Under the pieces are notes generated by a model. That model saw only the letters and a program-made list of their open reading frames with translations. It did not search any database and was not told the origin of the DNA. The position numbers were made by a program, and so were the translations under genes. 58,546 nucleotides of DNA. Origin: Lacticaseibacillus suibinensis (GTDB lineage: Bacteria > Bacillota > Bacilli > Lactobacillales > Lactobacillaceae). The DNA is taken from NCBI RefSeq assembly GCF_003946175.1, contig NZ_RHOK01000016.1, forward strand, positions 1 through 58,546, written 5' to 3'. Below, in pieces: positions 48,744-58,400 of this stretch (the first letter of the stretch is position 1; the number at the start of each line of letters is the position of its first letter).

Positions 48744-50267
48744 GTGAAACGTGCATTGCTTAGTGTGTTCGATAAAACTGGCTTGGTGGAATTAGCGCAA
48801 GGGCTAGTGGCCCGCGATTTTGAACTGGTGTCGACAGGGGGCACCAAGCGCGCCTTGGAGGCGGCTGGGCTGCCGGTGACTGGGGTGGAAACGGTGACCG
48901 GCTTTCCAGAAATGCTAGATGGGCGGGTGAAGACCCTGCATCCCAAAATTCATGCTGGCATCTTGGCTAAGCGTGATGTGGCGTCGCACATGGCGGCTTT
49001 GACCGCTCATGACATCACCCCAATTGAAGTGGTGGTGGTGAACTTATATCCTTTCGCGGCTACCATTGCCAAACCTGAGACCACTCGCGCCGAAGCCATT
49101 GAGCAAATCGACATCGGTGGGCCTAGTGCCTTGCGCGCGGCGGCGAAAAACGCGGCTGCGGTGTGGGCCGTGGTGGACCCAGCCGATTATGCTCAGGTGC
49201 TGTCCGGCTTGGATGAAGACGATGCGGCGCTGCGTGCGCGCCTGGCGGCCAAAGTGTTCCAAACAACCGCGGCTTACGATGCTCAAATCGCCGCCTATCT
49301 TGATCCAGAGCCATTCCCGGCGACCTTCACGCCAACCTTCACCAAGCAGCAAAGTCTGCGTTATGGTGAAAACAGCCACCAAGACGCCGCTTTTTACGTG
49401 GCCCCGGATGCCCCAGCGGAATCGTTGGCCCACGCCCGGCAGCTTCACGGTAAGGCCCTGTCCTTCAACAACATTCGCGATGCCGATGCCACGCTGGCGA
49501 TGGTGAATGAATATCAGCAGCCAACAGTCGTGGCAGTGAAGCACATGAACCCCTGCGGTATCGGGCAAGGGGCCACCATTGAGGAAGCGTGGGATAAGGC
49601 CTACGCGGCCGATCCGATGTCAATTTTTGGCGGCATCATTGCGCTCAATCGCCCAGTCGATCTGGCGACCGCCGAAAAAATGCACAAGCTGTTCCTAGAG
49701 ATCATTATGGCCCCGAGTTTTGATGACGATGCCTATGCGGTGCTCGCCAAGAAGAAAAATCTGCGGCTGTTGACGGTCACCTTGGCGCCGGCCCAGAGCA
49801 AGCCACGGGTCGAAACCGTCGCGGTACTAGGCGGGGTGCTGCGGCAAACCACCGACACCGCCATTGAAACGGCGGCAGATTTGACGGTGGTCACCCAGAC
49901 CCAACCCACCACTGAGCAAATCGATGCCATGCTGTTTGCCCAGCAAGTGGTCAAACATGTGAAGAGTAATGCCATTGTGATTGCCAAGCAGGGCCAAACC
50001 TTAGGCATTGGGGCGGGGCAAATGAACCGCATCGGTTCCGTGGCAATCGCGCTGAAACAGGCCCAGCAAAACGCTAATTTCGCTGGCGCCGTGATGGCTT
50101 CGGATGCCTTTTTCCCGATGGATGACTGTGTGGAATATGCCGCGCAACATGATATCAAAGCGATTATTCAGCCTGGTGGCTCGATTCGCGATCAAGATTC
50201 AATTGCCATGGCTGATAAGTACGGCATTGCGATGGTCACCACCGGCGTGCGGCACTTCCGGCACTAG
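48744..50267 (+). CDS. purH: Bifunctional AICAR formyltransferase / IMP cyclohydrolase
   Basis: It performs the last two steps to IMP. The 507-aa protein has an N-terminal MGS-like IMP cyclohydrolase domain ([47 protein letters not shown]) and a C-terminal AICAR transformylase domain ([49 protein letters not shown]). Start GTG at 48744 follows AAGGAG and matches the family; the frame is open further upstream inside purN but that is not coding. purD follows after 17 bp. Confidence 0.96.
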   Translation: MKRALLSVFDKTGLVELAQGLVARDFELVSTGGTKRALEAAGLPVTGVETVTGFPEMLDGRVKTLHPKIHAGILAKRDVASHMAALTAHDITPIEVVVVNLYPFAATIAKPETTRAEAIEQIDIGGPSALRAAAKNAAAVWAVVDPADYAQVLSGLDEDDAALRARLAAKVFQTTAAYDAQIAAYLDPEPFPATFTPTFTKQQSLRYGENSHQDAAFYVAPDAPAESLAHARQLHGKALSFNNIRDADATLAMVNEYQQPTVVAVKHMNPCGIGQGATIEEAWDKAYAADPMSIFGGIIALNRPVDLATAEKMHKLFLEIIMAPSFDDDAYAVLAKKKNLRLLTVTLAPAQSKPRVETVAVLGGVLRQTTDTAIETAADLTVVTQTQPTTEQIDAMLFAQQVVKHVKSNAIVIAKQGQTLGIGAGQMNRIGSVAIALKQAQQNANFAGAVMASDAFFPMDDCVEYAAQHDIKAIIQPGGSIRDQDSIAMADKYGIAMVTTGVRHFRH

Positions 50268-50284
50268 GACAGAGGAGGCGCATC

Positions 50285-51514
50285 ATGGCAAAAGTCTTAA
50301 TTATTGGCAGTGGTGCACGGGAAAGTGCGCTGGGACAAGCCTTTTTGGCTTCGCCTCAAGTCAGTGCGGTGTTTGTGGCGCCGGGTAACGCGGGGATGCC
50401 GCTGCTGGGGCTGACACCGGTGGCGATTACGGAAGATCAGACCGCAGCGCTGGTCGCGTTTGCCGCCGACGTGGACTTGACGTTTGTCGGCCCTGAGCAG
50501 CCGCTTGCCGCTGGGTTGGTCGATGCCTTTCAGGCCGCGGGCCGGCCAGTGTTTGGGCCGACGCAAAAAGTGGCCCAGCTGGAGAGCAGTAAGCAGTTCG
50601 CCAAAGCCTTCATGGCGGCCCATCATTTACCGACGGCGGCGGTTAAAGTTGCCCATAGCCAGGCTGAAGCCACCGCTGCCGCCGCGGTCATGAGCTTGCC
50701 GCTGGTGATCAAGGTGGATGGGCTCGCTGCCGGCAAAGGCGTGACCATTGCCACCAGTCCCGAAACCGTCACGGCTACCCTGGCCGCTTTATACGCAGCG
50801 GATACCCAGGCGCCGGTGCTGCTCGAAGAATATTTGAGCGGCCAGGAAGCGTCAGTGCTGGCGATGTTCAATGGCACCAAGCGCGTGCTGTTTCCGCTGG
50901 CCCAGGATCACAAGCGCCGCTTTGCTGGCGACACTGGCCCGAACACTGGGGGGATGGGCGCCATTAGCCCCGCGCCGCAGTTCTCGAAGGTCCAGCAGGC
51001 CCAAGCGGCGGCGCTGGTGGATCAAACGCTGGCGGGGATGGTCGCAGACGGCCTGACCGGCACTGGGGTGTTGTATGTGGGGCTGATGTTCACGCAGCAC
51101 GGACCGAAAATTCTGGAGTACAACCTGCGCTTTGGGGATCCGGAAACACAGGTGCTTTTGCCGCAGGTGACCAATGATTTCTACCAGCTCACCCAGGACT
51201 TACTCGCCGGGCAAGCGCCGGCTTTGACCCTCAATGGCCAAACTTATTGCGGGGTGGTGGCAGTCAATCCCGCTTATCCGCAAAGTGGACCAGCTTTGCC
51301 GCTAGTGGTGCCAACCGCTGCCCAGTGTGACTACTGGATTCCGGCTGGGGTGGCGAAGCAAGGCGAGGCGTTAGTGAGCCATGGCGGCCGCATTTTCACC
51401 GTGATTGGTAGTGGCAGTGATTTGGCAGCGGCGCAGCGCGCGGCTTATACCCGCATGGCGCCACTGCAAGGGCCACTGGCGGTGCGCGATGACATTGGCG
51501 CGAAAGGGTTATAA
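50285..51514 (+). CDS. purD: Phosphoribosylamine-glycine ligase
   Basis: It joins phosphoribosylamine and glycine to GAR with ATP. The 409-aa ATP-grasp enzyme begins AKVLIIGSGARESAL and has FVGPEQPLAAGLVDAF, SSKQFAKAFM, VIKVDGLAAGKGVTIA, DHKRRFAGDTGPNTGGMGAI and EYNLRFGDPETQVLLP. GAGGAGGCGCATC precedes the ATG. It is the last gene of the operon; a strong terminator follows. purA and purB, needed for AMP, are not in the window. Confidence 0.97.
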   Translation: MAKVLIIGSGARESALGQAFLASPQVSAVFVAPGNAGMPLLGLTPVAITEDQTAALVAFAADVDLTFVGPEQPLAAGLVDAFQAAGRPVFGPTQKVAQLESSKQFAKAFMAAHHLPTAAVKVAHSQAEATAAAAVMSLPLVIKVDGLAAGKGVTIATSPETVTATLAALYAADTQAPVLLEEYLSGQEASVLAMFNGTKRVLFPLAQDHKRRFAGDTGPNTGGMGAISPAPQFSKVQQAQAAALVDQTLAGMVADGLTGTGVLYVGLMFTQHGPKILEYNLRFGDPETQVLLPQVTNDFYQLTQDLLAGQAPALTLNGQTYCGVVAVNPAYPQSGPALPLVVPTAAQCDYWIPAGVAKQGEALVSHGGRIFTVIGSGSDLAAAQRAAYTRMAPLQGPLAVRDDIGAKGL

Positions 51515-51520
51515 CCATCA

Positions 51521-51554
51521 GCGACCACAAGATACAGGCGGTGGTCGCTTTTTT
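51521..51554 (+). terminator. Rho-independent terminator of the purine operon
   Basis: An 8-bp perfect stem GCGACCAC / GTGGTCGC with a 12-nt loop and TTTTTT. Confidence 0.92.
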
Positions 51555-51608
51555 GATGCTTTGAACTACCAGATATGGTACGATGGAGCGTGAAATGGAG
51601 TGAGCAAG

Positions 51609-52187
51609 TTGCCAAAAAAGACCTTACCCAATAACCCTAAGCCCATGGAATGGCTGGCTTCTGATTTGTCGCAAGGCTATGTCGCTGACTACAAGCCGTT
51701 CACTTTTGTTGACGGTGAAGGTGTGCGCTGCAGTATTTATGTGTCTGGTTGTAAGTTCAATTGTCCCGGCTGCTACAACAAAGTGGCCCAGAACTTTCAC
51801 TATGGCACGCCCTACACTCAGGAGCTGGAAGACCGGATTATCGAAGATCTTAGCCAGTCCTATGTGCAAGGGCTCACGCTGCTCGGTGGGGAACCGTTTT
51901 TGAATACGCAAACTTGCCTCCAGCTGTGCCGGCGCGTGCGGCGCGAATTCGGCCATACCAAGGATATCTGGAGCTGGACCGGCTACAAATGGGACGAATT
52001 GATGCAGGAATCACCGGATAAACTAGAATTACTCAACCTGCTGGATATTTTGGTGGATGGCCGGTTCCTGGAAGCCGAAAAGGATTTGACGCTGCAGTTT
52101 CGCGGCAGTGCCAACCAGCGCATCATTGATGTGCCAGCCAGTTTGGCGAGCGGCGAAGTGAAAATTTGGGCCAACTTGGTCCGCTAA
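51609..52187 (+). CDS. nrdG: Anaerobic ribonucleotide reductase activating protein (radical SAM)
   Basis: NrdG uses a [4Fe-4S] cluster and SAM to form the glycyl radical on NrdD. The 192-aa protein carries the CxxxCxxC motif as C48, C52 and C55 (SGCKFNCPGCYN), the LTLLGGEPFLN SAM-binding segment and late strands VDGRFLEAEKDL and FRGSANQRIIDV. The start TTG at 51609 was preferred over a GTG at 51600 because the only Shine-Dalgarno (ATGGAG) directly abuts that GTG. nrdD is not in the window, which is unusual since the pair is often adjacent. An extended -10 (TGGTACGAT) is placed about 25 bp upstream. Confidence 0.93.
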   Translation: MPKKTLPNNPKPMEWLASDLSQGYVADYKPFTFVDGEGVRCSIYVSGCKFNCPGCYNKVAQNFHYGTPYTQELEDRIIEDLSQSYVQGLTLLGGEPFLNTQTCLQLCRRVRREFGHTKDIWSWTGYKWDELMQESPDKLELLNLLDILVDGRFLEAEKDLTLQFRGSANQRIIDVPASLASGEVKIWANLVR

Positions 52188-52194
52188 AGGAAGC

Positions 52195-52232
52195 AAAGGG
52201 GCGCTAGCTGCGAACAGCTAGCGCCCCTTTGT
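52195..52232. terminator. Bidirectional rho-independent terminator
   Basis: A 16-bp perfect stem AAAGGGGCGCTAGCTG / CAGCTAGCGCCCCTTT with a CGAA tetraloop, between nrdG and the convergent histidine kinase gene. Confidence 0.96.
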
Positions 52233-52237
52233 GCGAT

Positions 52238-53299
52238 TTATTCTTCAACGATCGGTTTGGTCAGTGTGTTGCCTGACTCGCCGTAGTAAGACAAATGCGG
52301 GAAGTGCACCACCACGCTGGTGCCTTGGTCAACCGTGCTGGTTAAGGTGAGGTGATGGCCGAGCTTTTGACTGAGCTGCGCCGCCAAATACAGGCCGAGA
52401 CCGGTGGATTTTTGGTTGGCGTTGCGGCCGTTGGTGCCGGTGAAGCCTTTTTCAAACACGCGATGCTGCTCATCAGCAGGAATGCCAATGCCGGTGTCAG
52501 TCAGCGTGAGGGTGGCTTCGGTTGGCGTGTCGGCTAGCGCGGCTGTGATGGTGCCGCCAGGTTTGGTGTATTTGATGGCATTGGTGATAATCTGGGTCAA
52601 AATGAACCGCAGCCATTTTTCATCGGTCACCACGGTCAGCGGTCCGCCTTGCAATTGAAAGCGGAGTTGGCCGGCGATAAAGCTGTTGCGCTGATCAACG
52701 ACCACGGCATCGACAATTTTGGTCAGGTCGTATTCCCGGAGTAAGTAATCCTTGGAAAAACTGTCCAGGCGAGAATAGTACAGCACTTGCTCAACGTAAA
52801 AGTTGATTTTGTCCAGCTGTAGCGCCATGTCATCGAGTGGCTGCTCAGGGGCTTTGCCATCGAGACTATCCCGCAGCAGCGTGGTCGCCGCCAGCGGCAC
52901 CTTGATTTCATGGACCCAGGAGTCAATGAACGCCTTTTGATCTTGCTGCTGGGCGATGAGTTGCGACTGTGTCTTTTGATGTTCGCGCAAGACGTGGTTA
53001 TACGCCGCCACGATGGCTTGTTGCTCATAATGGTGGGCTTCTGGCAGGCGCCAAGTTAAGGCGTCTTCGCCAGCCTCAGTGCGGGCCTTGAATTGATTGA
53101 CCCAGGCCTTGGTGCGCCGATATTGCCACCCTAACACCACCGCGCCAAACAAGGCCACCAGCAGACTGATGTAGACTAAGGTTCCCGGATGCACCAGGTG
53201 CCGCGGATCCAGCCATAGCCCGAAATCAAACAAGGCGAGGCCGAGGCAAAAAAAGACAATGGCGGCGCGGCGATCGCGCAAGTACTCCCAAAACGTCAT
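52238..53299 (-). CDS. Sensor histidine kinase, BceS-like (intramembrane-sensing)
   Basis: The 353-aa kinase has two membrane helices (about 11-30 and 40-59) joined by only about ten external residues, the layout of intramembrane-sensing kinases that detect peptide stress through a partner ABC transporter. The phospho-acceptor H130 lies in DSWVHEIKVPLAAT, then the N box (QIITNAIKYTKPGG), the G1 box LTDTGIGIPADEQHRVFEKGF and the G2 TGLGLYLAAQL. ATG at 53299 follows AGGAGGG. It is 11 bp downstream of the response regulator gene; the ABC transporter genes are divergent. Confidence 0.92.
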   Translation of the reverse strand: MTFWEYLRDRRAAIVFFCLGLALFDFGLWLDPRHLVHPGTLVYISLLVALFGAVVLGWQYRRTKAWVNQFKARTEAGEDALTWRLPEAHHYEQQAIVAAYNHVLREHQKTQSQLIAQQQDQKAFIDSWVHEIKVPLAATTLLRDSLDGKAPEQPLDDMALQLDKINFYVEQVLYYSRLDSFSKDYLLREYDLTKIVDAVVVDQRNSFIAGQLRFQLQGGPLTVVTDEKWLRFILTQIITNAIKYTKPGGTITAALADTPTEATLTLTDTGIGIPADEQHRVFEKGFTGTNGRNANQKSTGLGLYLAAQLSQKLGHHLTLTSTVDQGTSVVVHFPHLSYYGESGNTLTKPIVEE

Positions 53300-53310
53300 G
53301 TGGCCCTCCT

Positions 53311-53994
53311 TTAAGGCACAATGTAGCCTTGACCGACCTTGGTTTGGATGTAATCCGGCAGGCCGGCTTCGGCGATTTTTTTGCGCAGACGGTTGATGTT
53401 GACGGTTAGGGTGTTGTCATCCACGAAGCGTTCGTCTTGCCACAAGTCCTTCAGCAAATGCGAACGACTCACAATTTCGCCATGCGCGCGCATGAGAATC
53501 TGCAGTAGCTTGTATTCGTTTTTGGACAGGTTGATTTCTTGACCAGCCACTTGCGCCATGCCGGTTTTGAGATCCAAGGTCAGGCCGGCATGCTCTAAGG
53601 CTTCGCTGCCATTGTCCTGGTAATGGTAAGTCCGGCGCAGCAAGGCATTGATTTTGGCAATCAGCACTTCCATGGCAAAAGGCTTTTCGACGAAGTCATC
53701 GGCACCTAAGTTCATCGCCATCACCATGTCCATATTGGTGTTGCGGCTGGAAATGAAGATCACGGGCACTTGGCTGACGTCGCGGATTTTTTGCACCCAG
53801 TAGTAGCCATCGCGAACGGGTAAGTTGATGTCCAGCAGCACAAGATCGGGTTGATCTGCAGCAAACTGGTCAGCCACGCGGCTAAAATCCTCAATCACAC
53901 TGGCTTGAAATTGCCACTTGTTGAGGGCTTGGGCAATCAGGTTGGCAATGGTGCGGTCGTCTTCAACAATCATAATCTTGAACAAGGTTTCCAT
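53311..53994 (-). CDS. OmpR-family response regulator, BceR-like
   Basis: The 227-aa regulator has a receiver domain with the acidic pocket E11-D12-D13, phospho-acceptor D55 (VLLDINLP), the switch serine in VIFISSRN and K in FVEKPFAMEVL, followed by an OmpR winged-helix domain (about 130-227: ISLNKNEYKLL-like INLSKNEYKLLQIL, VSRSHLLKDLW, VDDNTLTVNINRLRKKI). AAGGA precedes the ATG at 53994. It is first in a two-gene operon with the kinase and probably activates the divergent ABC transporter genes. Confidence 0.93.
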   Translation of the reverse strand: METLFKIMIVEDDRTIANLIAQALNKWQFQASVIEDFSRVADQFAADQPDLVLLDINLPVRDGYYWVQKIRDVSQVPVIFISSRNTNMDMVMAMNLGADDFVEKPFAMEVLIAKINALLRRTYHYQDNGSEALEHAGLTLDLKTGMAQVAGQEINLSKNEYKLLQILMRAHGEIVSRSHLLKDLWQDERFVDDNTLTVNINRLRKKIAEAGLPDYIQTKVGQGYIVP

Positions 53995-54147
53995 CTCCGT
54001 TCCTTATAGTTGTATAGTAGCGGTTTCGCCGTGGTGGTACAAGCGACCTGGGACCGAGTTTAACGGGTCTTACAGTATCGCAAGGTCAAAGCCACTGCTA
54101 ATAAAATCTGTTATGATAAAACCAACTTGAAACAGGAGGCTTTCAGC
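53995..54147. promoter_or_regulatory. Divergent promoter region between the Bce-type operons
   Basis: The 153-bp intergenic stretch must hold promoters for both the two-component system and the transporter. TATGAT (54112-54117) is a -10 candidate for the transporter. I could not fix a BceR binding site with confidence. Confidence 0.4.
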
Positions 54148-54924
54148 ATGCGAGTGGTCGACGTGGCACACCTGACAAAAATCTACGGACATCGGTTAAA
54201 TCGCGTCACAGCGTTGAATGACTTGAGTTTTCACATCGACGCTGGCGAATTTGTGGGCATTATGGGTCCCAGCGGTGCCGGCAAGTCCACCTTACTCAAT
54301 ACCATTGCCACGATCGATACGCCCACCAGCGGGGAAGTCATCGTGGCCGGGCAAAGCCTGAGTCAATTTTCCGAATCGGAATCGGCCCGCTATCGGCGCG
54401 AGCAACTCGGCTTTATTTTTCAGGAATTCAATCTGATTCCAGATTTAACCGTGGCGGATAATATTACGCTACCGCTGACCTTTGTGCCGCCGGTGCCAGA
54501 TGATTTGGACGCGCGGCTGGCCCGCTTTGCCCACTTGCTCGGGCTCGAGTCGATGCTGACCCGTTATCCGGAGCAGTTGAGTTTAGGCCAGCGCCAGCGG
54601 GTGGCGGCAGCACGCGCCATGATTAGCAATCCGGCGTTGATTTTGGCGGATGAACCCACTGGGAGTTTGGATTCGATGGCAGCCACGGAGCTGTTGCAGT
54701 ATCTGACGAAGCTCAATCTCGAAGAGGATGTCACCATTATGATGGTGACCCATGACGCCTTCACCGCCAGTTTCTGCAATCGCATCATTTTTATTCGTGA
54801 TGGGAGCTACTTTGCGGAAGTCACCCGGCGCGGACCACGGCAACAGTTCTTCGACAGTATTATCGACATGGAAGCGACGATTAATGGGGGAGGCAAGCGC
54901 CGTGGGCCGTCTGATACGCTCTGA
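54148..54924 (+). CDS. ABC transporter ATP-binding protein, BceA-like
   Basis: The 258-aa ATPase has Walker A GPSGAGKST (residues 40-48), a Q-loop (FIFQEFNLIPDLT), a signature LSLGQRQR in place of LSGGQ, Walker B LILADEPTGSLD and the switch histidine in MMVTHDAF. The MacB/BceA-type sequence (LNTIATIDTPTSGEV, NLIPDLTVADNITLP) and the FtsX-type permease that follows point to a peptide detoxification/sensing transporter. ATG at 54148 was preferred because CAGGAGG lies 8 bp upstream. It overlaps the permease by 23 bp. Confidence 0.92.
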   Translation: MRVVDVAHLTKIYGHRLNRVTALNDLSFHIDAGEFVGIMGPSGAGKSTLLNTIATIDTPTSGEVIVAGQSLSQFSESESARYRREQLGFIFQEFNLIPDLTVADNITLPLTFVPPVPDDLDARLARFAHLLGLESMLTRYPEQLSLGQRQRVAAARAMISNPALILADEPTGSLDSMAATELLQYLTKLNLEEDVTIMMVTHDAFTASFCNRIIFIRDGSYFAEVTRRGPRQQFFDSIIDMEATINGGGKRRGPSDTL

Positions 54925-56908
54925 TTTTCACCGGTATGCCACCATCAATCGGCTTTACGTCGCCATGGCGGCGGTGATGGTCGCACTTTTGTATGCCGTT
55001 TTGGCGTTGATTGAAGATGACGCCTTATTCGCGGCGGCCGATCGGTATACCGAGGTCAGTGCGGCGGCGCCGTCAGTGTTGCTGGTGTTGTTAGTGGTGG
55101 CCCTGCTGTTCACCATTATCTTTTTACTCTATATGAATACTTTGCTCATTGAGCGGCGGGCGCGCTCAATTTCGGTTTACCGGCTTTTGGGCATGCCGGC
55201 GGGTCGGATCGGGCTGACGCTGTTTTACGAGTCGATGCTGCTAGGCGCGCAAACGCTGGTGATCGGTTTTGCGCTGGGATTGCTGTTGTCCAAGTTCTTG
55301 GCGATGATGCTGCTGCGGTTAATGGCGCTACCCGTGACGGTGGGGCTGTTGTGGCAGCCGCATGCGATGCTGGAGCTGGTGGCGGTGTTCACCTTGGTCT
55401 ACGCGGTGATTGGCGTGATCAACGGCATTTATGTGGCCCATATTCCGATTGGTCGACGTTACCAATTGCCAGCCCAAGGTCTGCCGACGCGGGTCACTGG
55501 GTGGCGCATGGTGTGGGCCACGGTGGGCTGGGTGCTCTTGATTGGCAGTTACCTAGGTGCATACAACCTCGTCCATCTGGCGTATGCCGTGTCGCAGAGC
55601 CGCTTCGGCCATGGTTACATGGTGCTATGGGCGGTGCTGGCGGTGGGGCTGGTCGGGCTGTATTTGGTGTTCCGGTATTCACTGCCGACATTAACCAGTC
55701 GGCTCGTGCGGCTGCTTTTTTTCCGCCATCATGCCGTGCGCTTGCTGACGTTAACTAATTTGAACGAGCGCCTGCAGCGCAATGTGCATTCGCTGTTTTT
55801 GACCACGTTGCTCGCCACTGGCACCATCACCGTGCTGGGAAGTGGGGCGATTTTTTACCAGTTTGGGCAGGCTGGGGTCAATCAAAGCATCAGCATGGAT
55901 CTGGTGGCGAGTCCCTATGGGTTGAAAACCACCTACCATGACCTCAATCCTGACTGGATCAAGCAAACCGTGGTGCTGCCAACAAAACTCGCTGCGGGCC
56001 GGCTGCACACGCAACATGGCCAGCCTGGAGACGGTGACGAAACTTTTTATAATGTCATTGCCTTAAGTGACTATCAGCGCATCGCCAAGGTGCAAAAAGG
56101 CCTGGCCAAGCTGACGTTAAAACCGGGCCAGGCCGTGATGGCGGTATATGGTCGTTCGCTCTATCAACACACTTGGCTGAATCAAAGGCGCCAGTGGTCG
56201 ATCACGCTGCCGCGAACCGGCCAAAAGTTTCAACTGCAATCCGTCAGCAATCAGTTCCCACTTGGGGTCGATGGCTACTTTGACCGGGCGTTGATTGTCA
56301 CCGATGATGATTATCAGGTGCTGGCGGCGCCGCGCGATCCAATGACCGGCTATCAGCTCAAGTCGGGGGCAAAGGTCGCGGCCTTCGTGAAAAAGGCGTC
56401 TAACACCAGCACCTATGATTTTCTCAGTGGTAGTTCCAAAGCACTGACAGGCGAAAAAAGCCTGCAGCTCAGTCGCACTGAGCATGCAGGCAGTTATTCG
56501 CGTAGTGCGTTGCGGCTGAAAGGGCCGCTTTTGGCGCAAATGAATATGCTATTTGGATTAGGCTTGTTCGTCGTCATACTGCTGGGGCTCATTTTTATGA
56601 TTGCCACGGCCAGCATTTTGTTGATGAAGCAGCTCATCATTGCCTTTCAAGAGCGGCAAAGCCGGCAGATTATTCGGGCGCTGGGGATGCCAACGCGGGG
56701 GATGCACCAGATTATCAACTGGCAGACCACGTTGATTTTTGGCTTACCGCTGTTGGTGGGGACGTTCAATGCCTGGCTGATCATTCATTTCTTTAGTTTG
56801 TACTTGGATAATCCCGGTTACAGTTTGGTGGTCATCATTGTCTTGATTTACGCCTTGGTGTACGCCGGCTTCGGGGCGCTCACTGCCCGCTTAGTGCGCC
56901 GCAGCTAG
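54902..56908 (+). CDS. ABC transporter permease, BceB-like (FtsX family)
   Basis: The 668-aa permease has the BceB layout: about ten membrane helices (first at about 17-37, second 58-82, further pairs by residue 290) and one large extracellular domain (about 320-540) between helices 7 and 8, then three C-terminal helices including LFGLGLFVVILLGLIFMIATAS. FtsX-type repeats are visible at YRLLGMPAGRIGLTLFYES and IIRALGMPTRGMHQIINWQT. Such permeases with a BceS-type kinase sense and remove cell-wall peptides such as bacitracin. GTG at 54902 follows GGGGGAGG with 8-bp spacing and fits the usual start. It ends convergent with the next gene, overlapping by 4 bp. Confidence 0.9.
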   Translation: MGRLIRSDFHRYATINRLYVAMAAVMVALLYAVLALIEDDALFAAADRYTEVSAAAPSVLLVLLVVALLFTIIFLLYMNTLLIERRARSISVYRLLGMPAGRIGLTLFYESMLLGAQTLVIGFALGLLLSKFLAMMLLRLMALPVTVGLLWQPHAMLELVAVFTLVYAVIGVINGIYVAHIPIGRRYQLPAQGLPTRVTGWRMVWATVGWVLLIGSYLGAYNLVHLAYAVSQSRFGHGYMVLWAVLAVGLVGLYLVFRYSLPTLTSRLVRLLFFRHHAVRLLTLTNLNERLQRNVHSLFLTTLLATGTITVLGSGAIFYQFGQAGVNQSISMDLVASPYGLKTTYHDLNPDWIKQTVVLPTKLAAGRLHTQHGQPGDGDETFYNVIALSDYQRIAKVQKGLAKLTLKPGQAVMAVYGRSLYQHTWLNQRRQWSITLPRTGQKFQLQSVSNQFPLGVDGYFDRALIVTDDDYQVLAAPRDPMTGYQLKSGAKVAAFVKKASNTSTYDFLSGSSKALTGEKSLQLSRTEHAGSYSRSALRLKGPLLAQMNMLFGLGLFVVILLGLIFMIATASILLMKQLIIAFQERQSRQIIRALGMPTRGMHQIINWQTTLIFGLPLLVGTFNAWLIIHFFSLYLDNPGYSLVVIIVLIYALVYAGFGALTARLVRRS

Positions 56909-57444
56909 TCAGCACTGGTCGCTTCGGCCGTGAGCGCTTTGGTCGGGTGATCGGGATCAACGATGGTATAAATGGCCCGGTGATAGCCAAAACCTGCTTG
57001 CGCACGCTGAGCGAAAGTCCGCACTGGCGCATACAGCGGCGTATTTTGCGCGGTGTAGACGTCAAGTTTGCGATTCCATGCGGACAACAGCAGATATTCC
57101 AGATGCGGGTTGTCGGTTTTCATCAGGACCATGGCGTCGCAACCTTCGAGCCGATCGGCCTGGGCAGTGAATGCAGTCATTTGGCTCACGAACACGCCGG
57201 CCTCATCTTTACCAAGTTTGAAGTACATCAGCGCAATATACCCATACGCCGGAACTGTGCCATAATGAGCGAGGACGGTGCCGCGCACTGGCGAAACAAA
57301 GGGAATTGCGCCTTTGAGGTCCAGCAGGGCAAAATCGCGGTCTTTTTCCACATCTTTGAGCAGCCTAGTTGGCGTGGCTGCCTGTTTGGCGAATTGTTGC
57401 ATGTAAGTTTGACTACCGAGAACGAGTTGCATTGTTTGGGTCAT
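56905..57444 (-). CDS. Uncharacterised 179-aa protein
   Basis: The soluble protein has no membrane helix or signal peptide. It begins MTQTMQLVLGSQTYMQQFAK and contains strand-like segments (DFALLDLKGAIPFV, YGYIALMYFKLG, CDAMVLMKTDNPHLEYLLLSAW, GYHRAIYTIVDPD). The paired ALMYFKL and SAWNRKLDVY segments loosely recall dimeric alpha/beta-barrel (antibiotic biosynthesis monooxygenase-like) proteins, but I cannot assign it. ATG at 57444 follows GGAGGTGG. It is a single gene, overlapping the transporter end by 4 bp and divergent from the metallo-hydrolase. Confidence 0.55.
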   Translation of the reverse strand: MTQTMQLVLGSQTYMQQFAKQAATPTRLLKDVEKDRDFALLDLKGAIPFVSPVRGTVLAHYGTVPAYGYIALMYFKLGKDEAGVFVSQMTAFTAQADRLEGCDAMVLMKTDNPHLEYLLLSAWNRKLDVYTAQNTPLYAPVRTFAQRAQAGFGYHRAIYTIVDPDHPTKALTAEATSAD

Positions 57445-57503
57445 GAAATGGCCACCTCCATCTTCTTAGTATAGCGCTTACTTGATTGAAAGGACTGAAG
57501 AGC

Positions 57504-58256
57504 TTGAAATTAACAATTCTGGGTTATTTAGGCGGTTATCCCGACCATGGGGTGGGGACGAGCAGCTACTTGATCACCAGTGGCGATTATCAGCTGTTGA
57601 TGGATTGTGGCGCTGGCGCGTTGTTGGCGTTAGAGCAGGTGCTGGATCCCAATCAGTTGGACGCCGTGCTTTTGACGCATTACCACCACGACCACACGGC
57701 GGATGTCGGCGTCTTGCAGTATTATCGCCAGCTGCATAGCGGCGAGAAGAAGGTTTCACCGCTACCGATTTACGGTCACACTAAAGATCCGCTGAATTTT
57801 GCGGCTTTAACCTTTGGTCCGTTTACTCAAGGGGTGGGCTATTCGGCAGAAGCCCCGCTCGACCTGGGGCCGCTGCGTTTGACCTTCCTTGAAACCGAGC
57901 ATCCGGTGCCGGCGTTTGCGGTGCGGATTGAAGAAAAAGCGACTGGTCAAGTGTGGGTCAATACCAGCGATACGCGGGCCTTCCCGCAGCTGGCGGACTT
58001 TGCGCAAGGCGCAGACCTCTTGCTGGCCGATACGAACTTTTTGGCGAATCACCCAGCGCCACTATGGCACTTAACCGCGCCTCAAGCTGGCGCATTGGCT
58101 AAGGCCGCTTCGGTCAAGCATTTGCTACTGACACATTTGCCGCAAGAACTGTCGCTGGCAACCCTGAAAGCGCAAGCGCAAGCCGCGGCCCATGGCGTTG
58201 ATGTGCAACTCGCCAGTGAGGTGCATGAACTTAATGGCAGTGACCTTGTTGGGTAA
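57504..58256 (+). CDS. MBL-fold metallo-hydrolase
   Basis: The 250-aa protein is of the metallo-beta-lactamase superfamily, RNase Z/YhfI-like. The metal motif HxHxDH is H59-Y-H61-H62-D63-H64 in LLTHYHHDHTAD, with a further histidine in ETEHPVPAFAVRI, an aspartate in LLADTNF and a late histidine in LLLTHLP. A phosphodiesterase or RNase-type hydrolase is possible; substrate unknown. The start TTG at 57504 follows AAAGGA by 9 bp and gives the family start KLTILGYLGGYPD; a TTG 18 bp upstream overlaps that site. Confidence 0.85.
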   Translation: MKLTILGYLGGYPDHGVGTSSYLITSGDYQLLMDCGAGALLALEQVLDPNQLDAVLLTHYHHDHTADVGVLQYYRQLHSGEKKVSPLPIYGHTKDPLNFAALTFGPFTQGVGYSAEAPLDLGPLRLTFLETEHPVPAFAVRIEEKATGQVWVNTSDTRAFPQLADFAQGADLLLADTNFLANHPAPLWHLTAPQAGALAKAASVKHLLLTHLPQELSLATLKAQAQAAAHGVDVQLASEVHELNGSDLVG

Positions 58257-58400
58257 ATGATTAAAATAATTATGGTTATTGTATCGATTTTGTATCAGTA
58301 ATGGCTTAAGAAAACGCTTGGTTACTCGATTCTTCGCTAGTATCGCTTATTGTTCCTTATATCACAATAAGATTGAGCACGAAAGCGAAAATTTATTTTT
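58257..58400. other. AT-rich intergenic stretch before the IS
   Basis: No coding frame. It is much richer in A and T than the rest of the window. It holds an 8-bp inverted repeat CTTATTGT / ACAATAAG (58347-58354 with 58365-58372) that could be a terminator or operator. The IS probably landed upstream of, or within, another gene lying outside the window. Confidence 0.45.
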